64,000 nt of DNA, taken from contig NZ_JRVC01000002.1 of assembly GCF_000807925.1 (NCBI RefSeq), positions 62,001 through 126,000 on the forward strand, read 5' to 3'. Shown in pieces: positions 44,070-54,366 of this stretch (positions are counted from its first letter, which is position 1; each line of letters opens with the position of its first letter). Under the pieces are notes generated by a model. It did no database searches, was not told the DNA's origin, and saw nothing but the letters and a program-made list of their open reading frames with translations. Source of the DNA: Novosphingobium subterraneum. Lineage in GTDB: Bacteria > Pseudomonadota > Alphaproteobacteria > Sphingomonadales > Sphingomonadaceae. Position numbers and translations under genes: made by a program.

Positions 44070-45299
44070 ATGACCCAGTACCAATCCACCCTCCTCCGCC
44101 TGCTTGACGAGCGCGGCTACATTCATCAGCTGACCGATGCCGAAGGGCTCGACAAGCTGGCCAGCGAGGGCGTGGTGCCGGGCTATATCGGCTTTGACGC
44201 CACCGCGCCATCGCTCCACGTCGGCAGCCTCGTGCAGATCATGATGCTGCGCCGCCTCCAGCAGGCCGGGCACAAGCCGGTGGTGCTGATGGGCGGCGGC
44301 ACGACCCGTATCGGCGACCCGACGGGACGGGACGAGAGCCGCAAGATGCTGTCGGACCAGACGATCGAGGACAACATCGCCTCGATCTTCACGGTGTTCT
44401 CGAAGCTGCTCAGGTTCGGCGATGGACCTACCGACGCCGTGATGGTCAACAATCACGATTGGCTGGGAAAACTGGGCTACATCGAGTTGCTCCAGGAAGT
44501 CGGCACGCACTTCACGGTCAATCGCATGCTCACGTTCGATTCGGTCAAGCTGCGGCTCGAGCGCGAGCAGCCGATGACCTTCCTCGAATTCAACTACATG
44601 ATCCTGCAGGGCTACGATTTCCGCCATCTCAACAAGGCGATGGGCGTGCGCCTGCAGATGGGCGGTTCGGACCAGTGGGGCAATATCGTCAACGGCATCG
44701 AACTCACCCGCCGCAAGGATGGCAAGGAAGTCTTCGGTCTAACGACGCCGTTGCTCACCACCGCCGATGGCAAGAAGATGGGCAAGACTGCGGCCGGCGC
44801 GGTGTGGCTCAACGAGGACGCGCTGCCTGCGTGGGATTTCTGGCAGTTCTGGCGCAACACGGATGACCGCGATGTCGGCAAGTTCCTGCGCCTGTTCACC
44901 GATCTCCCTCTCGACGAGATCAAGCGGCTCGAGGCACTGAAGGGTAGCGAGATCAATGCCGCGAAAGTCGTTCTGGCCAACGAGGTAACCCGGCTTGTGC
45001 GTGGCGAAGAAGCCGCCAAGGCGGCCGAAGCCACCGCCTCGGCGACCTTCGCTGGCGGCGGGCTCGGTCAGGACCTGCCGGTTTTCGAATCAGCCGAAGA
45101 CAGCATCGGAATCATCGACGCGCTTGTCGGGCTTGGCTTTGCAGCCAGTAGAGGGGAAGCGAAGCGCCTTGTGGCCGGCGGCGGAGCAAAAGTTGCGGGC
45201 GAACCGGTCACCGACGAAAGCCTTCGCATTGCCCTGTCCTCCGAAGAGATCCGCATCTCGTCGGGCAAGAAGAAGCACGGCATCCTTCGGCGCGCCTGA
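44070..45299 (+). CDS. tyrS: Tyrosyl-tRNA synthetase
   Basis: 409 residues. Class I synthetase with the HIGH-equivalent HVGS ([14 protein letters not shown]), [28 protein letters not shown] and the KMSKS-equivalent KMGKT, then a C-terminal S4 RNA-binding domain. Divergent from the DOMON-like gene. Confidence 0.98.
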   Translation: MTQYQSTLLRLLDERGYIHQLTDAEGLDKLASEGVVPGYIGFDATAPSLHVGSLVQIMMLRRLQQAGHKPVVLMGGGTTRIGDPTGRDESRKMLSDQTIEDNIASIFTVFSKLLRFGDGPTDAVMVNNHDWLGKLGYIELLQEVGTHFTVNRMLTFDSVKLRLEREQPMTFLEFNYMILQGYDFRHLNKAMGVRLQMGGSDQWGNIVNGIELTRRKDGKEVFGLTTPLLTTADGKKMGKTAAGAVWLNEDALPAWDFWQFWRNTDDRDVGKFLRLFTDLPLDEIKRLEALKGSEINAAKVVLANEVTRLVRGEEAAKAAEATASATFAGGGLGQDLPVFESAEDSIGIIDALVGLGFAASRGEAKRLVAGGGAKVAGEPVTDESLRIALSSEEIRISSGKKKHGILRRA

Positions 45300-45334
45300 C
45301 ATGCGTGCTCTCGTCAATCTTACGTGATCCATAA

Positions 45335-45370
45335 CGGCAGAGGCCTGCCGGTTCCGGCAAGCCTCTGCCG
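45335..45370 (+). terminator. Hairpin after tyrS
   Basis: CGGCAGAGGC pairs with GCCTCTGCCG, with an inner GCCGG/CCGGC helix. A long stable stem, but no T-run follows, so termination would be Rho-assisted or partial. Confidence 0.5.
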
Positions 45371-45441
45371 CAGCTTTACGAATTGTTCGCCATTTCGGTC
45401 CTATATCCTTCGGCATAGTCACTCATGCGCCAGGAGGAACG

Positions 45442-45780
45442 ATGCGCGGCGGAGCCCAGCTTTCAGTCACCGATCTGCGTCGTTCCACCCGGCACCCGGT
45501 CAATTTGCCCGTGATCGGGGAACATCGCGCACGGGGCGACATCATGCTGCAGTTCGCCAATATCTCGACAACCGGGTTCATGGCCAATGGCTGCGGCGAT
45601 CTTGGCCGAGGAGAACGCGTTACAGTGCGGCTGCCGGTCATCGGACGCATTGAGGCCTTTCTCGTGTGGACCGACGGCGATCGCGCCGGTTTCCAGTTCG
45701 AGCGAATCATACGTCTTGATGATTTCAACAAGCTGATCCGCGCCATCCAGCCCGGACCCCGGTCGCGCAGTCAGGGCTGA
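45442..45780 (+). CDS. PilZ-domain protein
   Basis: 112 residues, one PilZ domain: RRSTRHPVNLP (the RxxxR c-di-GMP motif) and NISTTGF, a variant of DxSxxG with Asn in place of Asp. Likely a c-di-GMP effector, with reduced affinity possible because of the Asn. A strong AGGAGG precedes the ATG. No cyclase or phosphodiesterase is in the window. Confidence 0.85.
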   Translation: MRGGAQLSVTDLRRSTRHPVNLPVIGEHRARGDIMLQFANISTTGFMANGCGDLGRGERVTVRLPVIGRIEAFLVWTDGDRAGFQFERIIRLDDFNKLIRAIQPGPRSRSQG

Positions 45781-45876
45781 CGCTTCGCGCATGGTCCTTG
45801 CCGCAGCCCAGTTGCTGCGCCAGCCCCAAATTTTGCTTTCTTGGCATCGTCCCGGTCGGCTGGCATTGCACCGGCC

Positions 45877-47172
45877 GTGACCAAAGCTCCTCCTGATTCC
45901 CCGACTTCGGCTTCGCCCTCCTCGCCGCTTGCCATTCCCGATTACCGGCGATTCTGGATCGCCCGCTTTTTTTCGGTGCTTGCGACATCGGGAATGGTAG
46001 TGATCCTCGGGTACCAGCTTTATGACGTTGCCCGCGGACAATACGGGATGTCGATCGCCCAGGCCGCATTCCAGCTTGGCTTGCTCGGCCTTGCGCAGTT
46101 TCTGCCGCTGTTTCTGCTTACTCCCGTAGCCGGAGTTGTCGCCGACCGGTTCGATCGGCGCAACGTTGCGGGGCTTGCGATGTGCATCGACCTGGTTGTC
46201 GCCCTGTCACTAGCGCTCTGCACTTATGCCGAGGCCCTGTCGTTACCTTTGCTGTTCGGGCTTGGCGCTCTCCACGGAACCGCGCGCGTCTTTATCGGCC
46301 CTGCGCTATCCTCCATTGCACCCAATGTCGTACCTGCAGAACTGATGCCAAAGGCGGTGGCGATCAATTCGATGGCATGGCAGACCGGCTCGGTCGGCGG
46401 CCCGGCCATTGCTGGCCTGCTTTTCGCAGGGCACCCGTCCCTGCCCTATTGGTTGTCGACCGGGTTGCTGGCGCTGGGCGCTTTCTGCATCTTTGGCATC
46501 CGCAGGATTCCGCCGCCGGAAGGCAACCGCAACGCGCACCCCTTGCGCCAGATTCTCCAAGGCCTCTCGTTCGTGTGGAACGACCGATTTCTGCTTGGTT
46601 GCGTCACGCTCGATCTATTTGCAGTGCTCCTCGGCGGAGCCACCGCACTGCTGCCGGTTTTCGCTCGCGACATTCTCTTCATCGACGGACGACCGGTCGG
46701 CGCGGATGGCCTCGGCTTGATGCGGGCAATGCCGGGCCTCGGTGCTGCGCTTGTCGCGTTCGTCCTGGCCCGCAAGCCAATCACGCAGAATGTCGGCAAC
46801 AAGATGCTATTGGGCGTCGTGATCTTCGGCCTCTTCACCATCGGCTTCGGACTATCGACGAACTATTACCTGTCGCTGCTGATGCTGGTCGGCATCGGCG
46901 CGGGGGATATGGTTTCGGTATTCATCCGTAGCACGCTCGTGCAGTTGCACACCCCGGATGACGTTCGCGGACGTGTCTCCTCCATCTCCGGCCTGGCCAT
47001 TTCGGCATCCAACGAACTGGGCGAAATGCAATCGGGCGTGGCCGCGGCCCTGATCGGTGCTGTCGGCGCCGTGATCTTCGGCGGCATCAGCGCCATTGCC
47101 GTGACGGCGGCGTGGTTTTTCCTTTTCCCGGAACTGAAGAACGCGCGAACCTTTGCAGCGCGGTACAGATAG
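45877..47172 (+). CDS. MFS exporter (EntS-like family)
   Basis: 431 residues from GTG at 45877; a TTG start at 45841 is also possible. Neither has a clear Shine-Dalgarno. Twelve membrane segments: YRRFWIARFFSVLATSGM opening, TPVAGVVADRFDRRNVAG, MAWQTGSVGGPAIAGLLFAG and DVRGRVSSISGLAISASNELGE. These blocks fit the DHA3-type efflux family that includes EntS; no siderophore genes are nearby, so the substrate is unknown. Confidence 0.85.
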   Translation: MTKAPPDSPTSASPSSPLAIPDYRRFWIARFFSVLATSGMVVILGYQLYDVARGQYGMSIAQAAFQLGLLGLAQFLPLFLLTPVAGVVADRFDRRNVAGLAMCIDLVVALSLALCTYAEALSLPLLFGLGALHGTARVFIGPALSSIAPNVVPAELMPKAVAINSMAWQTGSVGGPAIAGLLFAGHPSLPYWLSTGLLALGAFCIFGIRRIPPPEGNRNAHPLRQILQGLSFVWNDRFLLGCVTLDLFAVLLGGATALLPVFARDILFIDGRPVGADGLGLMRAMPGLGAALVAFVLARKPITQNVGNKMLLGVVIFGLFTIGFGLSTNYYLSLLMLVGIGAGDMVSVFIRSTLVQLHTPDDVRGRVSSISGLAISASNELGEMQSGVAAALIGAVGAVIFGGISAIAVTAAWFFLFPELKNARTFAARYR

Positions 47173-47229
47173 TCCTAGGCTGTCCCCCGCGACTCCATCC
47201 AATCCCTTCACCAAGAGGAGCCAAGCGAC

Positions 47230-48147
47230 ATGAGAGCGGATTCCATCCTCGCCACTATCGGCAACACACCGCACGTTCGCCTGTCCCGCCTGTTTCCCGA
47301 CCACGAGGTATGGGTGAAGAACGAGCGCGCCAATCCCGGCGGCTCGATCAAGGACAGGATCGGCCTTGCCATGATCGAGGCAGCAGAGGCTGATGGCAGC
47401 CTCAAGCCCGGCGGCACGATCATCGAGCCGACCTCGGGCAACACCGGTATCGGTCTTGCCATGGCCGCAGCGGTCAAGGGCTACAAGCTGGTCCTCGTCA
47501 TGCCCGAATCAATGTCGCTCGAACGCCGCAGGCTGATGCTCGCCTATGGCGCCACCTTCGACCTCACCCCGCGTGAAAAGGGCATGAAGGGCGCCATCGA
47601 GCGCGCCCGCGAACTCGTCGAATCGACTGAGGGTGCATGGATGCCCCAGCAGTTCGACAATCCTGCCAACGTCGCCGTCCACGTACGGACGACGGCCCAG
47701 GAAATCCTCAAGGATTTCGCCAGCGAACCGATCGACGTGCTGATTACCGGAGTCGGCACCGGCGGCCACCTCACCGGCTGCGCCGAGGAGCTGAAGAAGC
47801 ACTGGCCCTCGATGAAAGCCTACGCGGTCGAGCCGACGCTTTCGCCGGTCATCTCGGGCGGACAGCCCGCCCCTCACCCGATCCAGGGCATCGGCGCCGG
47901 TTTCATTCCCGGCAACCTTCACACCAAGTCTATCGACGGAGCCATTACCGTCGATCCGGCCGATGCCAAGGAAATGGCGCGGCAGTGCGCGGCCAAGGAA
48001 GGCATCCTCGTCGGCATTTCCTCAGGCGCGACCTTGGCTGCGATTGCCCAGAAGCTTGGAACCCTGCCCGCCGGCAGCCGCGTGCTCGGCTTCAACTATG
48101 ATACCGGCGAGCGCTATCTTTCGGTTCCGGACTTCCTGCCGGAGTAA
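47230..48147 (+). CDS. cysK: Cysteine synthase A (O-acetylserine sulfhydrylase)
   Basis: 305 residues. PLP-dependent: [11 protein letters not shown] (PLP Lys), [31 protein letters not shown] (phosphate loop) and [13 protein letters not shown]. Makes cysteine from O-acetylserine and sulfide. Five bases separate it from the downstream hydrolase, so the two are co-transcribed. CysK and cystathionine-beta-synthase-like variants cannot be fully separated by eye. Confidence 0.93.
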   Translation: MRADSILATIGNTPHVRLSRLFPDHEVWVKNERANPGGSIKDRIGLAMIEAAEADGSLKPGGTIIEPTSGNTGIGLAMAAAVKGYKLVLVMPESMSLERRRLMLAYGATFDLTPREKGMKGAIERARELVESTEGAWMPQQFDNPANVAVHVRTTAQEILKDFASEPIDVLITGVGTGGHLTGCAEELKKHWPSMKAYAVEPTLSPVISGGQPAPHPIQGIGAGFIPGNLHTKSIDGAITVDPADAKEMARQCAAKEGILVGISSGATLAAIAQKLGTLPAGSRVLGFNYDTGERYLSVPDFLPE

Positions 48148-48152
48148 GCGCA

Positions 48153-48857
48153 ATGGCGGTCGAACAGGTCGATTACGCCGACGGTGACTTGGCCCTCACC
48201 GGCTTTCTGGTGAAGCCTGACGGGCCGCCCCGCGCCGCCGTGCTGGTCCTGCCGACGATCGCCAACTGCAATGCCCCGATGATCCGCCGCGCCCACATGC
48301 TGGCGCAGGCGGGTTGTCTGGCGATGGTCGCCGATTTCTACGGCGTACAGGTCCGCGATTTCGACCACGCGCGTGAACTGGCGGGGCCATTGCGCGCAAG
48401 CGTGGAAAGCTACCGCCAGCGCCTGCACGCCGCCCTTGCTGCTCTGACCGGGCGAGCGGAAGCGCAAGGTCTGCCCGTTGCCGCGATCGGCTACTGCATG
48501 GGCGGACAGGCCGCACTCGAGTTGGCGCGCGACGGGGCGGAACTCGTCCTGGCCGCCAGCTTCCACGGCCTGCTCGACACGCAGGCCCCCGCCGCACCCG
48601 GCGCCGTGAAAGCCCGAATCCTGGTCTGCCATGGCGACGCCGACCCGATGGTTCCGCGCGCGCAAGTCATGGCATTCTGGGAAGAAATGGACGCTGCCGG
48701 GGCCAACTGGCACTTTCACAGCTACAGCGGCGTGCGCCACGGCTTCACCGATCCGGGCAGCGACGAGCGGGGCATGGCCGCCATCAGCTATGACGCCAGC
48801 GCCGACCGACAGAGCTGGGCTGCGTTGATGGAACTGCTTGACGAAGTCCTGGGCTAG
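48153..48857 (+). CDS. Dienelactone hydrolase-family protein
   Basis: 234 residues, alpha/beta hydrolase. The triad is Cys in AIGYCMGGQAALE, Asp in CHGDADPMVP and His in GVRHGFTDPG, as in dienelactone hydrolases. Cys as nucleophile supports lactone or ester cleavage, but it stands beside cysK and not in a catechol operon, so the physiological substrate is uncertain. The stop shares CTAG (48854-48857) with the convergent gene. Confidence 0.83.
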   Translation: MAVEQVDYADGDLALTGFLVKPDGPPRAAVLVLPTIANCNAPMIRRAHMLAQAGCLAMVADFYGVQVRDFDHARELAGPLRASVESYRQRLHAALAALTGRAEAQGLPVAAIGYCMGGQAALELARDGAELVLAASFHGLLDTQAPAAPGAVKARILVCHGDADPMVPRAQVMAFWEEMDAAGANWHFHSYSGVRHGFTDPGSDERGMAAISYDASADRQSWAALMELLDEVLG

Positions 48858-50311
48858 GCCAGACCCCAGTCCCGCAGCGCTGCAACATTGCGCTCGGCAA
48901 GGGTCAGCAGCAACCGATCGCCGTGATCGCTCTCCGGCATGGCAAGGATCGCGCCCACCGTGAACTGCAAGGGGACCGGCAAGGCCGTCGCATATTCGGC
49001 CCGCGCCTGTTCGAGTCCCCACTCGGGTGCAACCTCCGCCATCGCTGCAACATGGCGTTCAATCAACGCGGCCTCGCAAGCCCGGCGATCCTCAGGCGAA
49101 AGTGAACCCGACAAGAAATAGGCAAGGTCGAACATCGGACTGCCGCGCGCGGCAAATTGCCAATCGATCAGCCACGCGCGTGGGCCCTCTGGTGTATCCT
49201 CGAACAGGACATTGTCGACGCGGGGCTCGCCGTGAATCAGCGCGTCCCCCTTCGCCGCAGTTTCGATATGCCCGCGAATGCGCGGCACCAAACTCTCTAT
49301 TGCGTCGATCAGCGCGGGCTCTGCCCTTCCGGCAAAGCGCCGCTTCCACTCCGTCACAGCGAGCGCGAACCCCTCGGCAGACCGCCCTGCAAGCGCCGCG
49401 CGATCAAACAGCCAATCGGCTGCATCCAAGCGCGGATCACCCCAGGTTGCCGAATGCAGCGCTGCGAGTTCACGCGCCACCGCCCCTGCTTCGGCCACGC
49501 TGCAGCCGGCGATCTGGTCTCCCGGACGGGCTCGCTCAGACAGGTCCTCGAGCACGAGATTGATCGTGCGACCGTCTGCGCCGGTCCTGGCCCAATAAGC
49601 GCGCGGCGTAGCGAGCGGCGGCACAGTCCCAAGGAACCGGTAGACCTCGCACTCCCGGTGATAGACGCCAAAATCGCCCGCCACGGACACGGCCTGCGGA
49701 ATGCCCGATGTGATCTTGCAGATGACGGACCCAACCGCATCCGCCGCATTCGCATTGTAGGTTACCGCCGCCCGGATCGTCTGCGACAGATTGCCGTGTC
49801 CGATGGGCTTTGTGGCAACGAGGCTCACCCTCGGCGCAGGCACATCTCCATGCTGGAACACCGCCTGCAGCCATGCGGGCGTGATCCCGTCCATCGTGGC
49901 AACAAGCGCAGGTTCGGGCAGGTCCTGCGGCACCGAGGCGTCGCCTTCACGCCCCCAGCGACCGGCAACGTAGCTCGAATTCCAGCAGTCGGTGAACTTG
50001 CCGTCGACCGCCTTGAACACTTCGATTCCGCAGAGTTCGATCCGCTCACCCTTGCGGGTGTGCATGTTCCAGACCGAGGTCACATAGGTATCGTCGGCAT
50101 GCAGCACTTCGTGCTCGAAGTACGGCTCAGCCTTTTCGCTCTGCTGACGCACCCGCGCAATCTGGTCCTCGAGCGAAAGCGCCGACACACTGCCGGGATC
50201 GTGACGAACAATCGGATCGGCACAGAGCTCTCGAATGAGTTCGGCGTTGCGGTTGTTCCAGACTTCCGTCCAGTAGAGCTCGATAAGCTCCTTGGGGCTG
50301 CGCCTGATCAT
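48854..50311 (-). CDS. SnoaL-like/NTF2 domain fused to an APH-type kinase domain
   Basis: 485 residues. The N-terminal 130 residues are a SnoaL-like fold (LIELYWTEVWNNRNAELIREL, ADPIVRHDPG, VWNMHTRKGERIELCGIEVFKA). The rest is an APH/ecdysteroid-kinase-like domain: LIHGEPRVDNVLFE and AWLIDWQFAARGSPMFDLAYFL. The catalytic HGD motif reads HGE, an Asp to Glu change, while the metal-binding Asp (IDWQ) is kept. Adjacent to an acyl-CoA dehydrogenase in the same direction, recalling the ACAD10/11 kinase plus dehydrogenase arrangement. The stop lies in the shared CTAG. Confidence 0.8.
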   Translation of the reverse strand: MIRRSPKELIELYWTEVWNNRNAELIRELCADPIVRHDPGSVSALSLEDQIARVRQQSEKAEPYFEHEVLHADDTYVTSVWNMHTRKGERIELCGIEVFKAVDGKFTDCWNSSYVAGRWGREGDASVPQDLPEPALVATMDGITPAWLQAVFQHGDVPAPRVSLVATKPIGHGNLSQTIRAAVTYNANAADAVGSVICKITSGIPQAVSVAGDFGVYHRECEVYRFLGTVPPLATPRAYWARTGADGRTINLVLEDLSERARPGDQIAGCSVAEAGAVARELAALHSATWGDPRLDAADWLFDRAALAGRSAEGFALAVTEWKRRFAGRAEPALIDAIESLVPRIRGHIETAAKGDALIHGEPRVDNVLFEDTPEGPRAWLIDWQFAARGSPMFDLAYFLSGSLSPEDRRACEAALIERHVAAMAEVAPEWGLEQARAEYATALPVPLQFTVGAILAMPESDHGDRLLLTLAERNVAALRDWGLA

Positions 50312-50390
50312 GCCTGTCTCCCATTATCGGCAGAACTAGGCCTCAGCGAGGCGCAGCCCGTCAAGCGAGCCGGCTTGTCAGATCACCGCA

Positions 50391-52193
<1,803 letters not shown>

Positions 52194-52222
52194 TTGGTCC
52201 TGTCCCTTTAAGCGTTCGGCTT

Positions 52223-52699
52223 TCAGACCGTTGGATCGCGGCCTTCAGACCGCTCCTTGGCGATGACGAGATCGACAAAGCTGGTCAGCTCGTCGATGGT
52301 CGCAGCAATGTCCGCCTGTTGGCGACGCAGGTTCTCGATCCGCTCACGACACTTGGCAATCGTGACGCGGCGCTGCTCGGCGCGCCCGTCACCCATGTCG
52401 TAAAGATCGATCATGTCGCGAATCTCGGCGAGGCTGAAACCCACGTTCTTGGCGCGCATGATCCAGGCGAGACGCGCGCGGTCCCGCTTGGAATAGATGC
52501 GTGACAGCCCGATCCGTTCGGGCGCGATCAGCCCTTCGTCTTCATAGAAGCGCAGTGCACGGGCCGTCACCCCGAACTCGTTGGAAAGATCGGAAATGGT
52601 GAACTGGTCACGCTTGAGCGCATCGGGCTGATCGAGATGCCCGGTGTGCTCGTTCTGTGCAGACGGATCGCGAGTCGCTGTGGCGGCATGCTGTGACAT
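52223..52699 (-). CDS. MerR-family regulator of the acyl-CoA operon
   Basis: 158 residues. A 30-residue disordered N-terminus precedes the winged helix FTISDLSNEFGVTARALRFYEDEGLIAPERIGLSRIYSKRDRA, then a coiled-coil dimerisation region (CRERIENLRRQQADIAATID). No effector domain or metal Cys. Similar regulators (LiuR type) control branched-chain and fatty-acyl-CoA degradation. The promoter contains a dyad operator and gives a leaderless transcript. Confidence 0.88.
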   Translation of the reverse strand: MSQHAATATRDPSAQNEHTGHLDQPDALKRDQFTISDLSNEFGVTARALRFYEDEGLIAPERIGLSRIYSKRDRARLAWIMRAKNVGFSLAEIRDMIDLYDMGDGRAEQRRVTIAKCRERIENLRRQQADIAATIDELTSFVDLVIAKERSEGRDPTV

Positions 52700-52734
52700 G
52701 TCGCCAAGCTAACTAACCTTTACGTAAGCGTCAA
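52700..52734 (-). promoter_or_regulatory. merR promoter with LiuR-like operator, leaderless start
   Basis: On the minus strand TTGACG (52734-52729), 17-nt spacer, TAGCTT, six bases, then ATG. The dyad TTGACG-CTTA-CGTAAA (52734-52719) covers the -35 side. It overlaps the last codons of hisI. Confidence 0.6.
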
Positions 52735-53066
52735 TCGACGATGCGTTGCAACGAGCCTTCCGGAGTAATGCGACGATAGAAGCAGGTCGGCGCCAGCGTG
52801 TGACACGCTGGACCTGCCGGTTCGACCCGAAGTTCCAGCGCGTCCTGATCGCAATCCACCCTGATCTCGACGATCTTTAGCACGTGGCCTGAGCTTTCAC
52901 CCTTCATCCACAGCTTGCCGCGCGAACGTGAGAAGAAGTGCGCAAAGCCGGTCTCGAGCGTCCGCTCCAGCGCCTCGCTATTCATGTGCGCCAGCATCAG
53001 TAGAGCCCCGCTCGCATGATCGACGGCGACAGCGGTGAGCAGGCCGTTCGAATCGAATTTCGGCAT
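52731..53066 (-). CDS. hisI: Phosphoribosyl-AMP cyclohydrolase
   Basis: 111 residues. Third step of histidine synthesis. DCDQDALELRVEP carries the Mg-binding acidic residues, and ACHTLAPTCFYRR the zinc Cys. HisE is not fused, as usual in alphaproteobacteria. The start is placed at MPKFDSNGLL; the frame is open further upstream but without family support. Its last bases overlap the merR operator. Confidence 0.94.
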   Translation of the reverse strand: MPKFDSNGLLTAVAVDHASGALLMLAHMNSEALERTLETGFAHFFSRSRGKLWMKGESSGHVLKIVEIRVDCDQDALELRVEPAGPACHTLAPTCFYRRITPEGSLQRIVD

Positions 53067-53512
53067 GAGTTGGTTGCCCTGCTCGCGCAGCCCGGCATCG
53101 CATGAAGATGACAAAGTGGGGGTTGCCTTCCTGAAGGTCACTGTGTGTGGCGGTTTTGTTGCACGATAACCACACAATGCTGCAAAAGCCATGGCCGCAG
53201 AACAATCTGCTTCCGTCCAAAGCATGAATGGGTGATGAAGACGCAGCGGTTTGAGGGAACCGTCAACTGAACCGCCAGCCCGCAACCGGGCGGCAGTGGA
53301 CGTAGCGCCAATGTTCAGGGACACTTGATGAGGGGCCGGTTGGCTGCCTCGCAGCAGGCCCAAAGGGGCCGCGCGAAGCGAGACCGGATGGTGAGGGTAA
53401 AAGCGGGACGGTCAGGGGGCCGTCGGTATCGCGGTCAACGCGGACGCCGCAAGATTTTCGTCACGAGGGCGCCCGGAACTTCGGTTCCGGGCGTTTCCTT
53501 TTGTCGACGGCA
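53067..53512. other. 446-bp gene-free stretch between hisI and comF; possible small RNA
   Basis: No convincing gene on either strand. The only strong element is the plus-strand terminator at 53470-53500, which has no upstream protein gene to serve, so an unidentified RNA on the plus strand (perhaps starting near 53200-53300) is plausible. A dyad TTGTTGCA...TGCTGCAA lies at 53158-53184 upstream of hisI. I looked for tmRNA, RNase P RNA and SRP RNA signatures and found none. Confidence 0.4.
53470..53500 (+). terminator. Strong UUCG-loop terminator on the plus strand
   Basis: A 10-bp stem CGCCCGGAAC / GTTCCGGGCG closed by TTCG, followed by TTTCCTTTT. On the minus strand the hairpin is not followed by T, so it points to plus-strand transcription. 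Confidence 0.75.
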
Positions 53513-54304
53513 TCAGCCCTGCACATCCGGCTCCGGGAGAGCGCGCAGACCATCAAGGGCTTCGTCGAGAACCCGCGAAAAGCAGGCAATCTTCACCTCG
53601 GCCACCTTGGCCTTGCGCAGTGCCACCATGCAGGCATCCGTCGTCGCGCCGCTGGTCATCACGTCATCGACCAGCAAGACGCGCGCTCCTGACAAGCGCG
53701 AAGCGAGGCGCGGATTGGGCTGGATCGCACCGGTAAGCGCGCGAGCTCGAGCCTTGCGGTTCAGACCGCCAAGTGACGGCGTCGCCCGCGGGCGAAGCAG
53801 TCCATCAACCATGAGTCGCTGGCCGGTCAATCTCGCAAGTTCCCGCGCCAGAAGAGCCGACTGGTTGAATCCGCGCCGCATCAGCCGCCAGCGGTGGAGC
53901 GGCACCGGCACAACAAGCCATTCTCCTTCAAGTCCGGCGAGCCTTGGCAGAATCATCCGGGCCATCATCGGCACAAGCCCGATTCGCCGTCCATGCTTGA
54001 GAGCCAGCACCAGCGCGCGGGACGGCTCGTTATAGAGCGTCGCAGCGGAGATACCGGTGTGCCTGGGTGGCTCTGCCATGCACGGCGCGCAGAGCAGGTC
54101 GGCCTCTGCCCCGTGCTGTTCCCCCATCGGGCGTTGACAGAGCTTGCAGCAAGTGCCCGACGGGACGACGATCTTGCCCCAGCAGCCCAGGCAAAGCCCA
54201 CCATGCGCCGCCACGGGACTGCCACACAGCGGGCAGCGGGGCGGGAACACGAAGTCGACGATCGGCGTCAACACGGCGGAGAACTGCGCAGCAGACAAAG
54301 GCAT
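53513..54304 (-). CDS. comF: ComF-family phosphoribosyltransferase-like protein
   Basis: 263 residues. N-terminal zinc-finger cysteines (PPRCPLCGSPV, CLGCW, CCKLCQ, LLCAPC) followed by a phosphoribosyltransferase domain with LKHGRRIGLVPMMAR, RRGFNQSALLAREL and the PRPP loop VLLVDDVMTSGATTDAC. ComF homologues take part in DNA uptake or recombination in competent bacteria; the role in this lineage is not shown. Divergent from the methyltransferase. Confidence 0.9.
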   Translation of the reverse strand: MPLSAAQFSAVLTPIVDFVFPPRCPLCGSPVAAHGGLCLGCWGKIVVPSGTCCKLCQRPMGEQHGAEADLLCAPCMAEPPRHTGISAATLYNEPSRALVLALKHGRRIGLVPMMARMILPRLAGLEGEWLVVPVPLHRWRLMRRGFNQSALLARELARLTGQRLMVDGLLRPRATPSLGGLNRKARARALTGAIQPNPRLASRLSGARVLLVDDVMTSGATTDACMVALRKAKVAEVKIACFSRVLDEALDGLRALPEPDVQG

Positions 54305-54366
54305 TGCCGCATCGTCGCACGAATGCCCCTCTTGGCAAGACCGGCGGACACGGGCACTGCCCGGAA

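Noticed and set aside
45877-47172. Siderophore exporter
   Set aside because: Sequence places it in the EntS-like branch, but no siderophore biosynthesis, receptor or Fur box is seen nearby.
48854-50311. Aminoglycoside resistance phosphotransferase
   Set aside because: The SnoaL fusion, altered HGE motif and acyl-CoA operon context argue against antibiotic modification.
53067-53512. tmRNA, RNase P RNA, SRP RNA or 6S RNA
   Set aside because: I could not find the tag sequence, the conserved RNase P core or the SRP GGAA loop; 6S cannot be excluded by eye but nothing supports it.
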